Source: Tamarix chinensis
Taxonomy: Eukaryota > Streptophyta > Magnoliopsida > Caryophyllales > Tamaricaceae
DNA: 64,000 nt
NCBI GenBank assembly: GCA_030549775.1
Contig: CM060174.1
Span: 4,710,391 to 4,774,390, forward strand
Reading direction: 5' to 3'
Part shown: positions 48,430 to 59,655 of the stretch, in pieces
Numbering within the stretch: position 1 is the stretch's first letter
How the letters are laid out: every line of letters begins with the position of its first letter
Program-made: the position numbers and the translations under genes
The notes under the pieces: generated by a model
Told to the model about the DNA's origin: nothing
What the model saw: only the letters and a program-made list of their open reading frames with translations
Database searches by the model: none

Positions 48430-48960
48430 TTCCCCTTTTTTTCTCTCTTAGTCACCTCACCACACCTTTTCTTCTCTTTTTGTTTGTTATATTGTGCAAA
48501 TATGTTTACAGCCTTAATCCCACTTTTGCCTCCCTTTTTAGCTGATCTAAGATCTACTTACACATTGGTCACTAATGTACCACCACTAACCTTCCATTTT
48601 GCACCTTTCTCCTCCATAGTCAAGTGTCTATCCCTTTTTGTTCTTCTACCTTCTTAAGCTCAACAAAATCTCTTCACTCTCGCACTGGTCCTTTAGCAAC
48701 CTTTGAAACTCTCTCATCCTTCCTTCGCAAACCTCTAAGTGTCGTCCTTGATTCTTCTTCTCTTAAGCTTCTTCTTTCCATGGGAAGGGTTAATTCCTCT
48801 TCTACTCTCATCTTATATCTATTTTGTATTAGTTTTTAAACTCTAAAATGTATTTTTCAAGTGTTTTCTCTTATTCTTGATTGGTAAGAAAAAAATTCTA
48901 CGGAGTTACCTACCTTCAAACAAGATTCAGTTCGCAAGTTGTGGTTGTTGTGAATAGATG
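48430..48960. other. Block of unit A that differs from unit C
   Basis: CT-leaning sequence with no counterpart in C between 'cagccttaatc' and 'atgcattatgagtc'. C has a shorter, different sequence there (57,740-57,955). The 71-codon frame at 48,624 is not gene-like. Confidence 0.55.
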
Positions 48961-50224
48961 CATTATGAGTCCTATAGAGTCACGTTTGTTAGGTATGGAG
49001 TGGGTTATGAGATACTTAGTGTGTATAACATTGGCTTATATGAAGTAGAGTTATTGATTGCTTTTGTGGACTTTGGTTTTGGTGGTGATTTAGATGATTA
49101 GATGTCCACTAGTGTGTCTATGTTGTACCTTGGAAGCTTCGAGGTTGTGTGCATGGCTACAATTAGTACTTGTGATGATGTTGTTTGGTTTGGAGTATTA
49201 GCTTGTGAGTCTAGGTTGAAATGAAGAATATCTACTAAGGATGATCTAGTGGGTGAGCTAACAGAGTGTTTGTGTTCAAGTTTGAGTAGGCTCAAACTTA
49301 GTTCATGATCATATATCATGTGATCCTTTAGGGCATGAGGTTTTTGTATGATCTTATGTTCTTGTTGCCGGCTATTTCAAATGCATTGTTAACATGAAGA
49401 TTACCGAATGTGATTTGTATTTAATTGTGTTTAGCATGGAGAGTAATGCGTAAAAGTTTGGAGTGCAACAAAAGTCTAGGTTGGAAATACAAGGGTAGGT
49501 AAGAAGGATTACTATAAGGGGCATGTAATATCTGCTATAGAGGTAACAAGAGAGCGGGCTAAAGAGTACGGAGAACTCATTTTTTTTTTTTTAAATATGG
49601 TTTGGGTTTTTCTTGTATTTCTATACTACCTCAAAGTCGTTTATACTGTATCACTTTTACTATATATACATCTATTTGCTTCAGACTTTGATGTTGTTTA
49701 TTTTCTAGTTTCTTTTATTCTCTTAGAACCGTAGATAGAAAACTTGTTCTATTGAGTGATTTATGAGGATTGATTGATTAATTTTCCTTTTAATATCTTA
49801 TTCAACACTTAATAAGATCATCGGTTTCCTCCGATTATTGTTCTCAATTATTTTATCTATTAAATCTTACAAATCATAAATTCAGGAGATTAAGGCCGCG
49901 TGTTTTTATACTAGTGAGATCCCAACAATTAGTAATAAAAAAAAATGAAATATTTCAATTTAATTTTGTGATACCCCAAAATCCTAATTTCCGAAATTTT
50001 GGCCAAATAGGGAATTCTTAGGAAAATTAACTTTATAAATTCATTTATTAAGATGAAGAGAGCTAATTAAGATAGATTAAGAGGAAAATAATAAAGAATT
50101 TAATTGGAAGAAAATTTGGGTATTTTTCCTAATTAGCATGGAGGTTAAGGAAATTTATCTAAAATAGTCTAAAATAAGCAAAAAAGGAATTTATTTAATA
50201 TTTTATAAATATTAATATTATAAA

Positions 50225-51657
50225 TAACCCAAAAATACCCCAATTTCCCCATAAGTTATTTTATTTATTTTCCCCATCCTATTTATTTCCTATTTTCCCC
50301 TTTCTTCCTTTTTCTCCCTCCTCTTCTTTTTTTTCTTTCTTCTCACCCCCCGGTTGGGCCAGCCCACCGGCCCAAACCCTTCTCCTCTCCCCCGTCTCGC
50401 GTACAGGCCGTCCGAACCCCCCGTCCCTTCCTTCTTTCCCTTCCCGCGGCCCAGCGCCGTGCGACGCCAACCATTGTGCGTCCCGTGCGTTACGTTTTGC
50501 CCTCAGAGCCGTCGAAACGCCGCGTCACACTTAACGGCCTTATGACTGTTGCCAGCCTACGACGCGACGCTGCGTTTTCCTCCCACAACCCTTAGTACGC
50601 CACGTTTTACTTGCGGATTAAATAAACGCCGCCGAACCGGCCGGTTCCCCTTCTTTTCCTTCTTCCCCTGGACCACCGGTCCACCCTGCCTGTCTTCTTC
50701 TTCCCCGACCTGCGCCGCGTCCTGCAAGTTGACGCCTGCAGCGCAATCTTCGCCGGCAGCCACTAGCGCCGACCGTCCTCCCTTGCCTCCCTGTTGTTTT
50801 CTTTCCCTTTTTCGACCCCAACAAGCTCCACAGCTACCCTCCCCGCGTGCCATCTCCCTTCCTTTTTTTTCTCCCCTCCTCCCGACCCAACCTGCCATGG
50901 CAGGACCTGCACCGCCTGCCACCGGCCGGCCACCTGCACACCTGCCCCGCTCGTCCCTTTCTCCCCTTGTCATTTTACCCTCCCAATTGCCTATAAATAC
51001 CCCCCATTGGCAGCCATAACCAGGTTCCTTTTCGATTTTTGCCCCGGAACCCTGCCTCTCCGCCGCCTCAAAAAGATGGGCTTTCCATCGCCACCGATGA
51101 CGGCCACCGCCACCGCTGCCCACCGTTATCATTCTTGCACCTCCCTCGACAAAACCAAGCCACCACCACCCTCCGCCTTGCCCTGCACGTGTCGCCCTAG
51201 CCGTGCAAAGTCCACTGCTCGAAACCACCTCTTCCAGCCATCGCCGCCCCTCACGCCGCCCATAGCCGCCACCTCCGTCGTGTTCCACCCTTCTTCCACA
51301 TCCCAAAGTAACCTGCAGGTCCTCCCCTACCTGCCCATACCCTCCTTACCCCCTGCTTCCTTCTCCACCGGCCTCCACCATTTTCCATCACCTTCTTCCT
51401 CCTTCGGCCGCCGCGTCCACCACTACGCGCCGCCGCCCTTCTCACGCCACCATCCTCATTCTACTCCCCTTCATCTGTTGTTTCTTCCTCCACCTCAAAC
51501 TTCTTCTTTTCTCCTCCCATCTAACCGCCACCTCCATCTTTCCCCCCTCTTCTCCTCCTCCACCGCCGCCGCCGTCGCCGCCACGTGCCGCCGCCGGACC
51601 ACCACCGACCCTAGGTGGTTCTCCACTCATCCAAACCCTAATATCCCTTTTATATAA
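50225..51657 (+). repeat. Pyrimidine-rich block of E3
   Basis: C/T-rich on this strand; also rich in CCG and CCACC. Frames of 287 (plus, 50,794) and 249 codons (minus, to 50,557) overlap and are Pro/Ser/His- or Gly/Arg-rich, so I treat them as compositional. The block ends at 'ttttatataacta' before the ATT-rich section. Confidence 0.85.
50992..50999 (+). promoter_or_regulatory. TATA box of the E3 LTR
   Basis: TATAAATA followed by 'cccc', about 1.03 kb into the LTR, in the same context as in E4. If used, LTR transcription would start near 51,025. Confidence 0.55.
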
Positions 51658-51659
51658 CT

Positions 51660-51686
51660 ACTACTATTTTCTACCAATATTAATAC

Positions 51687-51723
<37 letters not shown>

Positions 51724-52060
51724 TCTTTCATTACTATTATTATTATTATTATTATTATTATCATTATTATCATTATTATGGTCTCCATTATTAATGTCTT
51801 ATTTTCTTACTAATACTAACATCCCTTTTGAACCCTAAATTTTATTATACTTAACTTTAATATTAATTTTTATAATTATTGGTATTAACATTATTAATAA
51901 TATTACTATTATTACTTCTATTATCCTTACTACGGTTATTATTGTGGTTGCTAAACCTTACTTGGTTGTATTATTGTTATTATCATTACTACTAGGAGTA
52001 TTATTATTATTATCGTTATTATTAGTTTTATTATTATTATTATCACTATTTTTCTATAGT
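51660..52060 (+). repeat. ATT-rich section of E3
   Basis: Two long (ATT)n runs (about 51,687-51,723 and 51,737-51,777) and shorter ones. Same position as in E4; E1 and E2 lack it. Confidence 0.9.
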
Positions 52061-52659
52061 TAGCATGAACATTACTATTATAAGAATAGGGCTAATGGGT
52101 TTTAATGAAATAAGTGTAACAATAAGTATCAAAAATAAATATATTTGGACTACTAATATTTAGTATACTAATCATAAAGTAAAAACCCTAGTTTTTGTAT
52201 AACACCCTCTTTAGTAATAAAAACTCTAATCCTAAACTAGAATAAGGAATTGTGGTACTTATAAGGGAAACTAATACTTAGCATTTCCCCCTTTTATAGG
52301 TAATCCCGACCAAGGCCTTAAGGAGTTAGAGGAGCGTACTCCAAGCCCGGCGTCGCCTTAGGTAAGGACGAAGCTAATGGCCTTGTGCTATGTGTGACAT
52401 GGATGTGTTGAATGTTGTGTATGTCATGCTATGCCATGTATTATATGATTTGTGTATAACTTGTCTTATGTGTAGCGCAGCTTGGAGATTGAGGTATGTT
52501 CTATGTGCTCCCATGATATGAGCATGATATGTATATGTATGATGTTTGTGATGTATTATGTTATGGCCCTCTAGGACATGCATATTAGGATAAATGGTAA
52601 TATGAGTTGGGAACCATCATGGGAGTCTTGAAGTTTGTATGATGGTATTAATGTTCTAG

Positions 52660-53130
52660 GGCGGTACTAATGGTTCGCATGGTGGTATTCGGGTTGTATG
52701 GTGGTATTTGTGATTTTATGGAGGAATTAATATTGTATGGTGGTATTTGTGATTTTATGGAGGTATTAATGTTGTATGGTGGTATTTGTGATTTTATGGA
52801 GGTATTAATGTTGCATGGTGGTATTAGGGTGTGTATGGTGGTATTAATGTTCGTATGGTGGTATTAATGATTGCATAGTGGTACTAATGGCTTATGGTGG
52901 TATTAGGGTTTGTATGGTGGTATTTGTGATTTGTATGGGGGTATTAATGTCGTATGGTGGTATTAGGGTTTGTATGGTGGTATTAATGTTCGCAGGGTGG
53001 TATTAATGATTTCATAGTGGTATTAATGGCTTATGGTGGTATTAGGGTTTGCATGGTGGTGTTATGGTTTGTATGGTGGTATTAATGTTGGTATGGTGGC
53101 ATTAGGGTTGCATGGTGGAGTTAGGGTTTT
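52660..53130 (+). repeat. Central tandem array of E3, 39-bp and about 19-bp units
   Basis: Two perfect 39-bp copies ('gtatggtggtatttgtgatt' + 19 bp) at about 52,735-52,812, surrounded by 19-22-bp 'tatggtggtattaatg' units. Confidence 0.9.
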
Positions 53131-53524
53131 GCATGGGAGTTAATAATTGTACGGGATTAGGGTTTGGAGTGATTAACTCTGGGACGTTGTGATTAAGTAG
53201 GGTTAGAGTAACTAATCATGATCGTTGAGGATAATTAAGGTTTGGGATGGCTAAGTATGGTGATTATGGTAAAATAGGGATAAGAGTGGCTAACCACGGT
53301 TGGTGTGGACAATTAGGGTTGGTTATGGCTGCTTAGAGTTGTTTGGTGTTATCATGTGTATCTATTGATTAAAGAGTAGTTACGAATGTGGGATTTTATT
53401 AGTTGTGATGAGTACAGTATAAAGAGAATGATTTATGCATGTCAAGGGTGTGATGTGATTTAATAAGACACGGATAAGACATTAATGATGTAAAGTGAAA
53501 GACTGTTGAGCCAGACCCAGTCCG

Positions 53525-53765
53525 GTCCACCGGCTATAATAGTGGTCAGAGGCGTTTTGCCCTGTGCGTTTCGTTCCGATCCACCGGCTATAATAGTGGT
53601 CAGAGGCGTTTTGCCTTGTGCGTTTCGTTCCGGTCCACCGGCTATAATAGTGGTCAGAGGCGTTCTGCCCTGTGCGTTTCGTTCCGGTCCACCGGCTATA
53701 ATAGTGGTCAGAGGCGTTCTGCCCTGTGTTGTTATTTCTGGTCCACCGGCTATAATAGTGGGGGC
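53525..53765 (+). repeat. 54-bp tandem array with CCACCGGCTATAATAGTGG, five copies
   Basis: 'ctataatagtgg' recurs at 53,534, 53,588, 53,642, 53,696 and 53,750, exactly 54 bp apart. Spacer is 'tcagaggcgttttgccctgt' plus 'gcgtttcgttccg'-type sequence. Two more solitary copies lie at 53,850-53,935. As 54 is a multiple of three, frames stay open on both strands (90-118 codons, 18-residue repeat). Near identity of copies shows recent amplification. Confidence 0.95.
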
Positions 53766-54462
53766 CTCGGCTCGATAGACCAAAAGTAAATAAGTTAAAC
53801 CACGAAAAAAATACTAAGTACTTACAGTGAAACACCATGTTGAGGCGAGGCCAGTCCGGTCTACCGGTAAGAATAGTGGTCAGAGGCGTCCTGCACTGTG
53901 TTTTATTTCCGGTCCACCGGCTATAATAGTGGGGTCCCCGTGCTCACATGGATTGTTGAAGAATGTGTGAAATGGACTTATTATCGCTAATGAGAATAAA
54001 GAATAAGTCACCAAAAAGTATTCAGGCCTTATCTTGCGGGCTATCGCATGTTGTCTATATGTTTGTGCTATGTATGTTATGTGGTACGATTATGTGTTTG
54101 GCCTTAGCGCACCAGCGCCCTTACTCAGTATTGGACCCGTACTGATACTACATTGATTGAATAGGTCTTGTGATGATCCACCAATGGTGGGGAGCAGACC
54201 TCCTATGCAGGTTTGATCGGTTACAAATTGTGGGGTGGAAGGCTTGGCTTGAGTGAGTAGGCGATCCGGATATTGGTCCCTTGGGATCTGTTTTATTTGG
54301 CTATATTTATACTACGATTCTTGTTTTGAAACCGTACTCGAAGTTGTATTCCTAAACGATATTTTAACTGTTGTTGACTCGTGGTTTTCATGAATGGTCT
54401 ATGTTAACTATGGACCTATGTTTTGATGACTCTTACTTAATGATTGTTTAGTTTAGCCTTAG

Positions 54463-54508
54463 CACTTAGTATCGGAACGGTAGGAGTGAACCGGTCTGGT
54501 ACTAAGTG
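54463..54508 (+). other. Terminal hairpin of E3
   Basis: Arms CACTTAGTA and TACTAAGTG with flanking partial pairing, 100 bp before the LTR end. Loop contains 'ggaacggtaggagtgaaccg', itself partly complementary (CGGT/ACCG). Confidence 0.8.
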
Positions 54509-54885
54509 TGGCGGTAATACCCCCAAGTTTATGGTTTTAATTCTTTCGCTTCCGCTAAAACCTTTGTCTTAAACGAAATTTTTCGGTAGTAAATTTGGGG
54601 GTGTTACAAATTTTCCTTAATTACTTTAGTTAGTTCGTCATATAATACTCAGATTCAATATTATTGCATATAAAATTCCGCATGCATATGCACTCATAAA
54701 GTAGTAATTAAGAACTTAAAACATTAATTTACCAACAACAATCTGTAAAAATCTTTTATTTTAAAAGAATAATGTAGAATTTAGGTATCGATATAATATG
54801 GACATTGAGTTATGAAAGAATGTTAAAATGATCCATACCTAGAATAAATTATAAATTTAACAATTTTGACCTGTCTAAGTGTAAT

Positions 54886-55491
54886 AATTAAACTAATCTT
54901 TCATAAATTATTATTAGTGATGTTTTACTATTATTACTACTAATATTTCATCATTGTTGCTTTGAACTTTCACCATAGGTTTTTTCACCTTTCACTATTT
55001 TTTAACCGATAATTACTATTATACGATCATTGTTATGTTTATGTTTCATGAATATTACTTTCATGTTGGTAAGTCCTCATGAAACCTTCAAGAAAGCGGA
55101 CAATGCAATCTTCTTTCTCTCGAAGTAGAATTTAATGATAACTAGTCTAATTACCGTGAGAAAAAAACACTTTGTTTAGATAAGGCTATCAAAGTTTTGA
55201 TCAAGGTGGAAAAGTTGACTAGTCAAGATGAATTTGATTCAATGAGTGAAATTAATATTGTTGTGGAAGGTCGGAATAAGAAAGATGAGAAAAAGATCAT
55301 CCCTAATTCTATGTGCTTTTATTGATGTGGTAGGTCTCATTCAATCCAAGTGTCTAATGTACAGAGAAAACTTGATAGAAGTGGAGAACACTAAAAGGTA
55401 AGATAACATTTTCTTACTGTAATAAGTGATAAAAAAAAAATCAAGAAATGATTGGATCTTTAATTCAAGTTGCTAGCAAGATATTTACTAT
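54886..55491. repeat. Tandem unit B (partial)
   Basis: Aligns with unit A 47,409 to about 48,020 and with C 56,680 to about 57,265: 'tcatgttggtaagtc', 'aagaaagcggacaatgcaat' and 'tgtgcttttattgatgtggt'. It starts at the exact LINE target sequence and ends at the start of C ('gaggaagagtggtc'). Contains a broken reading frame only. Confidence 0.85.
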
Positions 55492-58400
55492 ACGAAAGAG
55501 GAAGAGTGGTCAGGCTTTCAATACTGCTTCTCTCTATTAATTCGTCTAGTTCGTGTTTGGTACCCAAATTCATTTGTTTTTGCCATAATCTCCTATGAGT
55601 GGTGTCCTGTCGCGACGAATAAAACATTTGATGATACGTTTGAACTAGAATTACTTACTAGTGGGATATTAATCTCGTTACGTCAGACTATGATCGAGGA
55701 TGCTTTTGTTCCCCAAGGACTATTTGTACCGTCAAATGATAAGACGCCAATTGATTCCGAGACGACTAGATGGAATTAGACGAAACTATATGAAAGTAGA
55801 ACGATATGATTGGATCTTACCCCTGAAGCCTAGTACAACCTTCCCGATAGGAAGAATCTCGAATGGAAGAGTGAATTTGTATGCATCATGGTCGCTGGCA
55901 AACAACTTCGCGTTCAAGAAAGGTGTTTTCTCACCGGCGAGGAGGGGGGGGGGAGACCACTTGCTAGATCATCACATATATTTAGGAAATTTTTTATATT
56001 AGGTCATTTTTATACGTTTCATAAAAATTAAGGTTGCAATATTATTACTTTGCATATATTAGATCATCTTACTTATCTAATAAACAATTATAATCATTAT
56101 ATTTATGCTAATTGTTATCCATTAAATAAGACTATTATATGCTACACACTAAACAAAGCAAACTAAGATCTCTTATAAATTAGACATAGTACAATGCAGA
56201 TAGCCAATTTAAACTATTTCAAGTAAGGAAAGAATTCAAATAAAATCTCAAAGAGAATTTTATAAATTAGGGATCGTCCAAAGATCCTAACATAGATAAT
56301 ACATCATGCAATTGATATATGGTATAACCCAATAAAGCAACTCTTTTTAAAAAAAATTATATATATAAATTAAATTATCTTTAATTTGAACTCTAAAAAA
56401 AATATCATCACATTTCTAATATTTTCTCAACAAATATTGACCCATATTGTTATACTTCTAACTTTTTTAAAAAAATAAATAAATAAAAATACTATGTAAA
56501 ATATTAATATATCTTTCACCAAGTGAAATGATGTTTCATAATTAATACTATTGATGTTTAACTATTATCATTATGATATTTCATTATTATTTTTCTCACC
56601 TTTCACCGTTGTTATTTACAGATATTTCATCACTATTACACCATAATCGTGGTTATATTTTACTTTGAAATTAATTTTTCACAATTATTATTAGTAATGT
56701 TTCACCATTATTACTACTAATGTTTCATCACTGTTGCATTGAACTTTCATCGTAGTGTTTTCACCTTTCACTAGTTTTTAACTGATATTCACCATTATAC
56801 AATCATTGTTATGTTTATATTTCACTAATATTACTTTCATGTTGGTAAGTCTGGATGAAACCTTCAAGAAAGCGGACAATGTAATCCTCTTTTCGTGAAG
56901 TATAATTTAATGATAACTAGTCTAATTCCCATGAGAGAATCGCTTTGTTTAGATAAGGCTATCAAAGTTTTGATCAAGGTGGAAAAGTTGACTAGTAAGG
57001 ATGAATTTGATTCAATGAGTGAAATTAATATTGCCGTGGAAGGTCTGAATAAGAAAGATGAGAAAAATGTCATCCTTTATTCCATGTGCTTTTATTGATG
57101 TGGTAGGTCACATTCAATCCAAGTTTCTATTGTACAAAGAAGACTTGATAGAACTAGAGAACACTAAAAGGTATGATAACATTTTCTTATTGTAATAGGT
57201 GATAAAAAAAGAAGAAGTAATGATTGGATCTTTAATTCAAGATGCTAGCAAGATATTTATTGTAGGAAGGATTGGTATGAGTGTAATAACATATATATAT
57301 ATATATATATATATAGTATAATATTTAAATAAAAAATGAATTTAAAATAATATTTGAAAATAAGTTTCAAAATAGGGGACTAGTTAACTAGTATGGCAAA
57401 CTAGTTGATTGGAAAGTTGAGTATCATGTTTTTGTTGGTTCTGATGAACCAGTCTGCTGATACACCAAAACTAGTCAATTAATTCTACTAGAACATACAA
57501 TATCTATTCTATTTTGATTAATTCTCTTCCTAATAATCATTTAACACCAGAGGTATATTATAATTCGGTTATAAATGATTTTTAGATAGTTTTAAACTCT
57601 CATTACATCTTTTTTCATATTTAAATTTTCCTAACATGATCTCCTACCCATAAATCACCTTTTCCACCTCTTGCCTTTTTTTACTCTTAGTCACCTCACC
57701 TTCTCTTCTCTTCTCTTTTTGTTTGTTGTGTTGTGCAGATCTATCTGCAGCCTTAATCCTACTTTTTGCCTGAGATGTATGCTTGTTGCACCAAAAGACA
57801 TGCATGAGATGATGAATTTTATGCATTAAAATCCAAAGTTCTTAAAGTGGTTTTCATAATCACAATTATACACTCTAGTGCTGTGAGATGATTAATGTAC
57901 ACGGTGGTTGATGCTAAGCTTGATATCACTCAAGTTGTGTTTGTTGTGAACATATGCATTATGAGTCTTATGGAGTCACGTTGGTTAGGTATGGAGCGGG
58001 TTATAAGATACTTAGTGTGTATAACATTGTCTTATATGAAGTAGAGGTGTTGATTGCTTTTGTGGACTTTTGTTTTGGTGGTGATTCTGATGATCAGAGG
58101 CCTACTAGTGTGTCTATGTTGCACCTTGGAGGTTTCAAGATTGTGTGTATGGCTATAACTAGTTTACTTTGATGCTGTTTCTTTTATTCTCTTAGAATCC
58201 TAGATAGAAAACTTGTTCTATTGAGTGATTTATGAGGATTGATTGATTAATTTTCCTTGTAATATCTTATTCAACACTTAGTAAGATCATCTGTTTCCTC
58301 CGATTATTGTTCTCAATTATTTTATCTATTAAATCTTACAAATCATAAATTCACGAGATTAAAGTCGCGTGTTTTTATACTAATGAAATCCCAACAAATA

Positions 58401-58690
58401 AAAAAAATGAAATCTTTCAATTTATTTTTCCTTAATTACTTCAGCTAGTTTGTCATATGATACTCAGATTCAATATTACTACATATAAAATTCCACATGT
58501 ATATACAGTTATAAAGTAGTAATTAAAAACTTAAAATATGAATTTATTAAAAAAATGTAAAAATATCTTATTTTAAAAGAATAATATAGAACTTGTTGAG
58601 TTATGAAAGAATATAATTAATATGATCCGTACCTAGAACAAATTATAAATTTAACAAATTTAACACGTCGAAGTGTAATAATTAATCAAA
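55492..58690. repeat. Tandem unit C (without LINE and solo LTR)
   Basis: Full-length counterpart of unit A, 3.2 kb. It holds frames of 100 codons (55,700-56,002), 67 codons (56,895-57,098) and 72 codons (57,954-58,172). The last reads 'MHYESYGVTLVRYGAGYKIL' on into 'VEVLIAFVDFCFGG', and A has the same frame with a stop. I do not recognise the product. Whether any of this is coding is unclear; frames are not kept between copies. Confidence 0.85.
57288..57316. repeat. (TA)n microsatellite in unit C
   Basis: About 14 TA units, absent from the matching place in unit A. Confidence 0.92.
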
Positions 58691-59455
58691 AGTAATTCTA
58701 TTTATTTATTTATTTATTTAGTTATAGATTGACAATTACAAACCACCTTATATATATAGTTACAACAACTAACGACTCCTATTAATATTTAAAGGTACGG
58801 AGAAACGATACGATCAAAGTAGGAGACATTTGCTGCATCCTCCCCGGGAGGTTGATTGATCGACGGCTATGGGGTTTGCATGTTTTGCGACTGAATAGGA
58901 AGAATTCCGTTTTTAGCTTGATGAACCGGAGTAAATTAAAATTCTGTTGTTTCTTTTTTGGGGTAAAAAAAAGGCCTGCCGACTACGGTCTGCCGACAGT
59001 ATTTGTTTAATTTCAAATAACCGGTGAAGTATTTTTAAAAAGGCAAGGCAAGTAGGGGTCCACTAAAACCGTTCCGACGTGTCCCCTCGCATGCGGTCAC
59101 GAAGAGTATTCAAATGACAGGAATGCCGACGTTTCCAAACTCTCGACGCTCGCTTCAGAGAATGGCAATACCGTCATTTCGAAAAAGAAAAAAAAAAGGC
59201 GGTGCGAAGTACCGGGGCACGTGAATCGTGGAACGAGCAATTTAAAGCGAGCGTCCTGCGCTCCTCAATCACAAGATTAGGCCTCCAAAGGAGGAGTAGT
59301 AGTGTTCCAACTCCCAACCCAACTGTCAATGTTTTAAACACAAGCCAACTTTATCTGAAATAATAAAATATCTTACTCAAGTCAAGTTGCGTGCGCCTCA
59401 AATTGGTTTAAGCAAGCGGCAGCCGTTCTAGGAGTCATTGGCGGCCGTTCTCTGC
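58691..59455 (+). promoter_or_regulatory. Upstream region of the small host gene
   Basis: After a (TTTA)n run at 58,698-58,722 the sequence becomes more complex. GCCGAC (the core bound by DREB/CBF factors) occurs at 58,978-58,983, 58,992-58,997 and 59,125-59,130, and a CACGTG G-box at 59,218-59,223. Such a set is typical of plant genes induced by drought, cold or ABA. Function is inferred from motifs alone, and short motifs also arise by chance. Confidence 0.45.
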
Positions 59456-59460
59456 TACCA

Positions 59461-59466
59461 TATAAG
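59461..59466 (+). promoter_or_regulatory. Candidate TATA box of the small gene
   Basis: 'accaTATAAGtagtc' lies 195 bp before the ATG. A second TA-rich run at 59,540-59,570 is an alternative. An ATG at 59,533 would be an upstream start if transcription begins before it. Confidence 0.4.
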
Positions 59467-59655
59467 TAGTCATTCTATTCTATGTACCTAGCTCGCTTTA
59501 AAAAAGCAAAGATCAACAAGCCACCTCGGTAAATGCATATATAATATATATACGCATATATATATCAGGAGGAGAAACCCAAGTTAAAACAGGGCATCCA
59601 ATCCATACATATCCACTGCTCTCTGGTCACCAGGAACATAGAGTCCAGAGAAGCT

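Larger units (their letters stand above)
49967..54608 (+). mobile_element. Giant solo LTR E3, complete, 4,642 bp
   Basis: Begins TGTGATACCCCAAAATCC and ends TTTGGGGGTGTTACA. Perfect 5-bp duplication AATTT (49,962-49,966; 54,609-54,613). The paralogous unit C shows the empty site at about 58,425 ('caatttatttttccttaatt'). Modules: AT-rich start, pyrimidine block, TATAAATA, ATT-rich section, 'ttaggtaagg', arrays, 54-bp CCACCGGC array, hairpin. No internal coding domain. The best-defined copy in the window. Confidence 0.93.
41250..54885. repeat. Tandem unit A (with LINE and solo-LTR insertions)
   Basis: Unit A is 41,250-42,347, then 47,409-49,966, then 54,609-54,885. Unit C (55,492-58,690) aligns with it in the same order, for example 'tttggtacccaaattcattt', 'caaggtggaaaagttgacta' and 'tatgaggattgattgattaa'. 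Differences besides the two transposons: a divergent block at about 48,520-48,950 and an extra 500 bp at about 49,170-49,680 in A. The LINE and E3 are absent from C, so both post-date the duplication. Confidence 0.88.

Noticed and set aside
50557..51657. 287-codon plus and 249-codon minus frames in E3
   Set aside because: They overlap on opposite strands inside a compositional block of a solo LTR and show no domain.
53525..53765. Reading the 54-bp array as a CRISPR array
   Set aside because: The spacer portions are nearly identical, so they are part of the repeat unit.
53460..53838. 107- and 118-codon minus frames with an 18-residue repeat
   Set aside because: They are the translation of the 54-bp array; unit length is a multiple of three, which keeps frames open.
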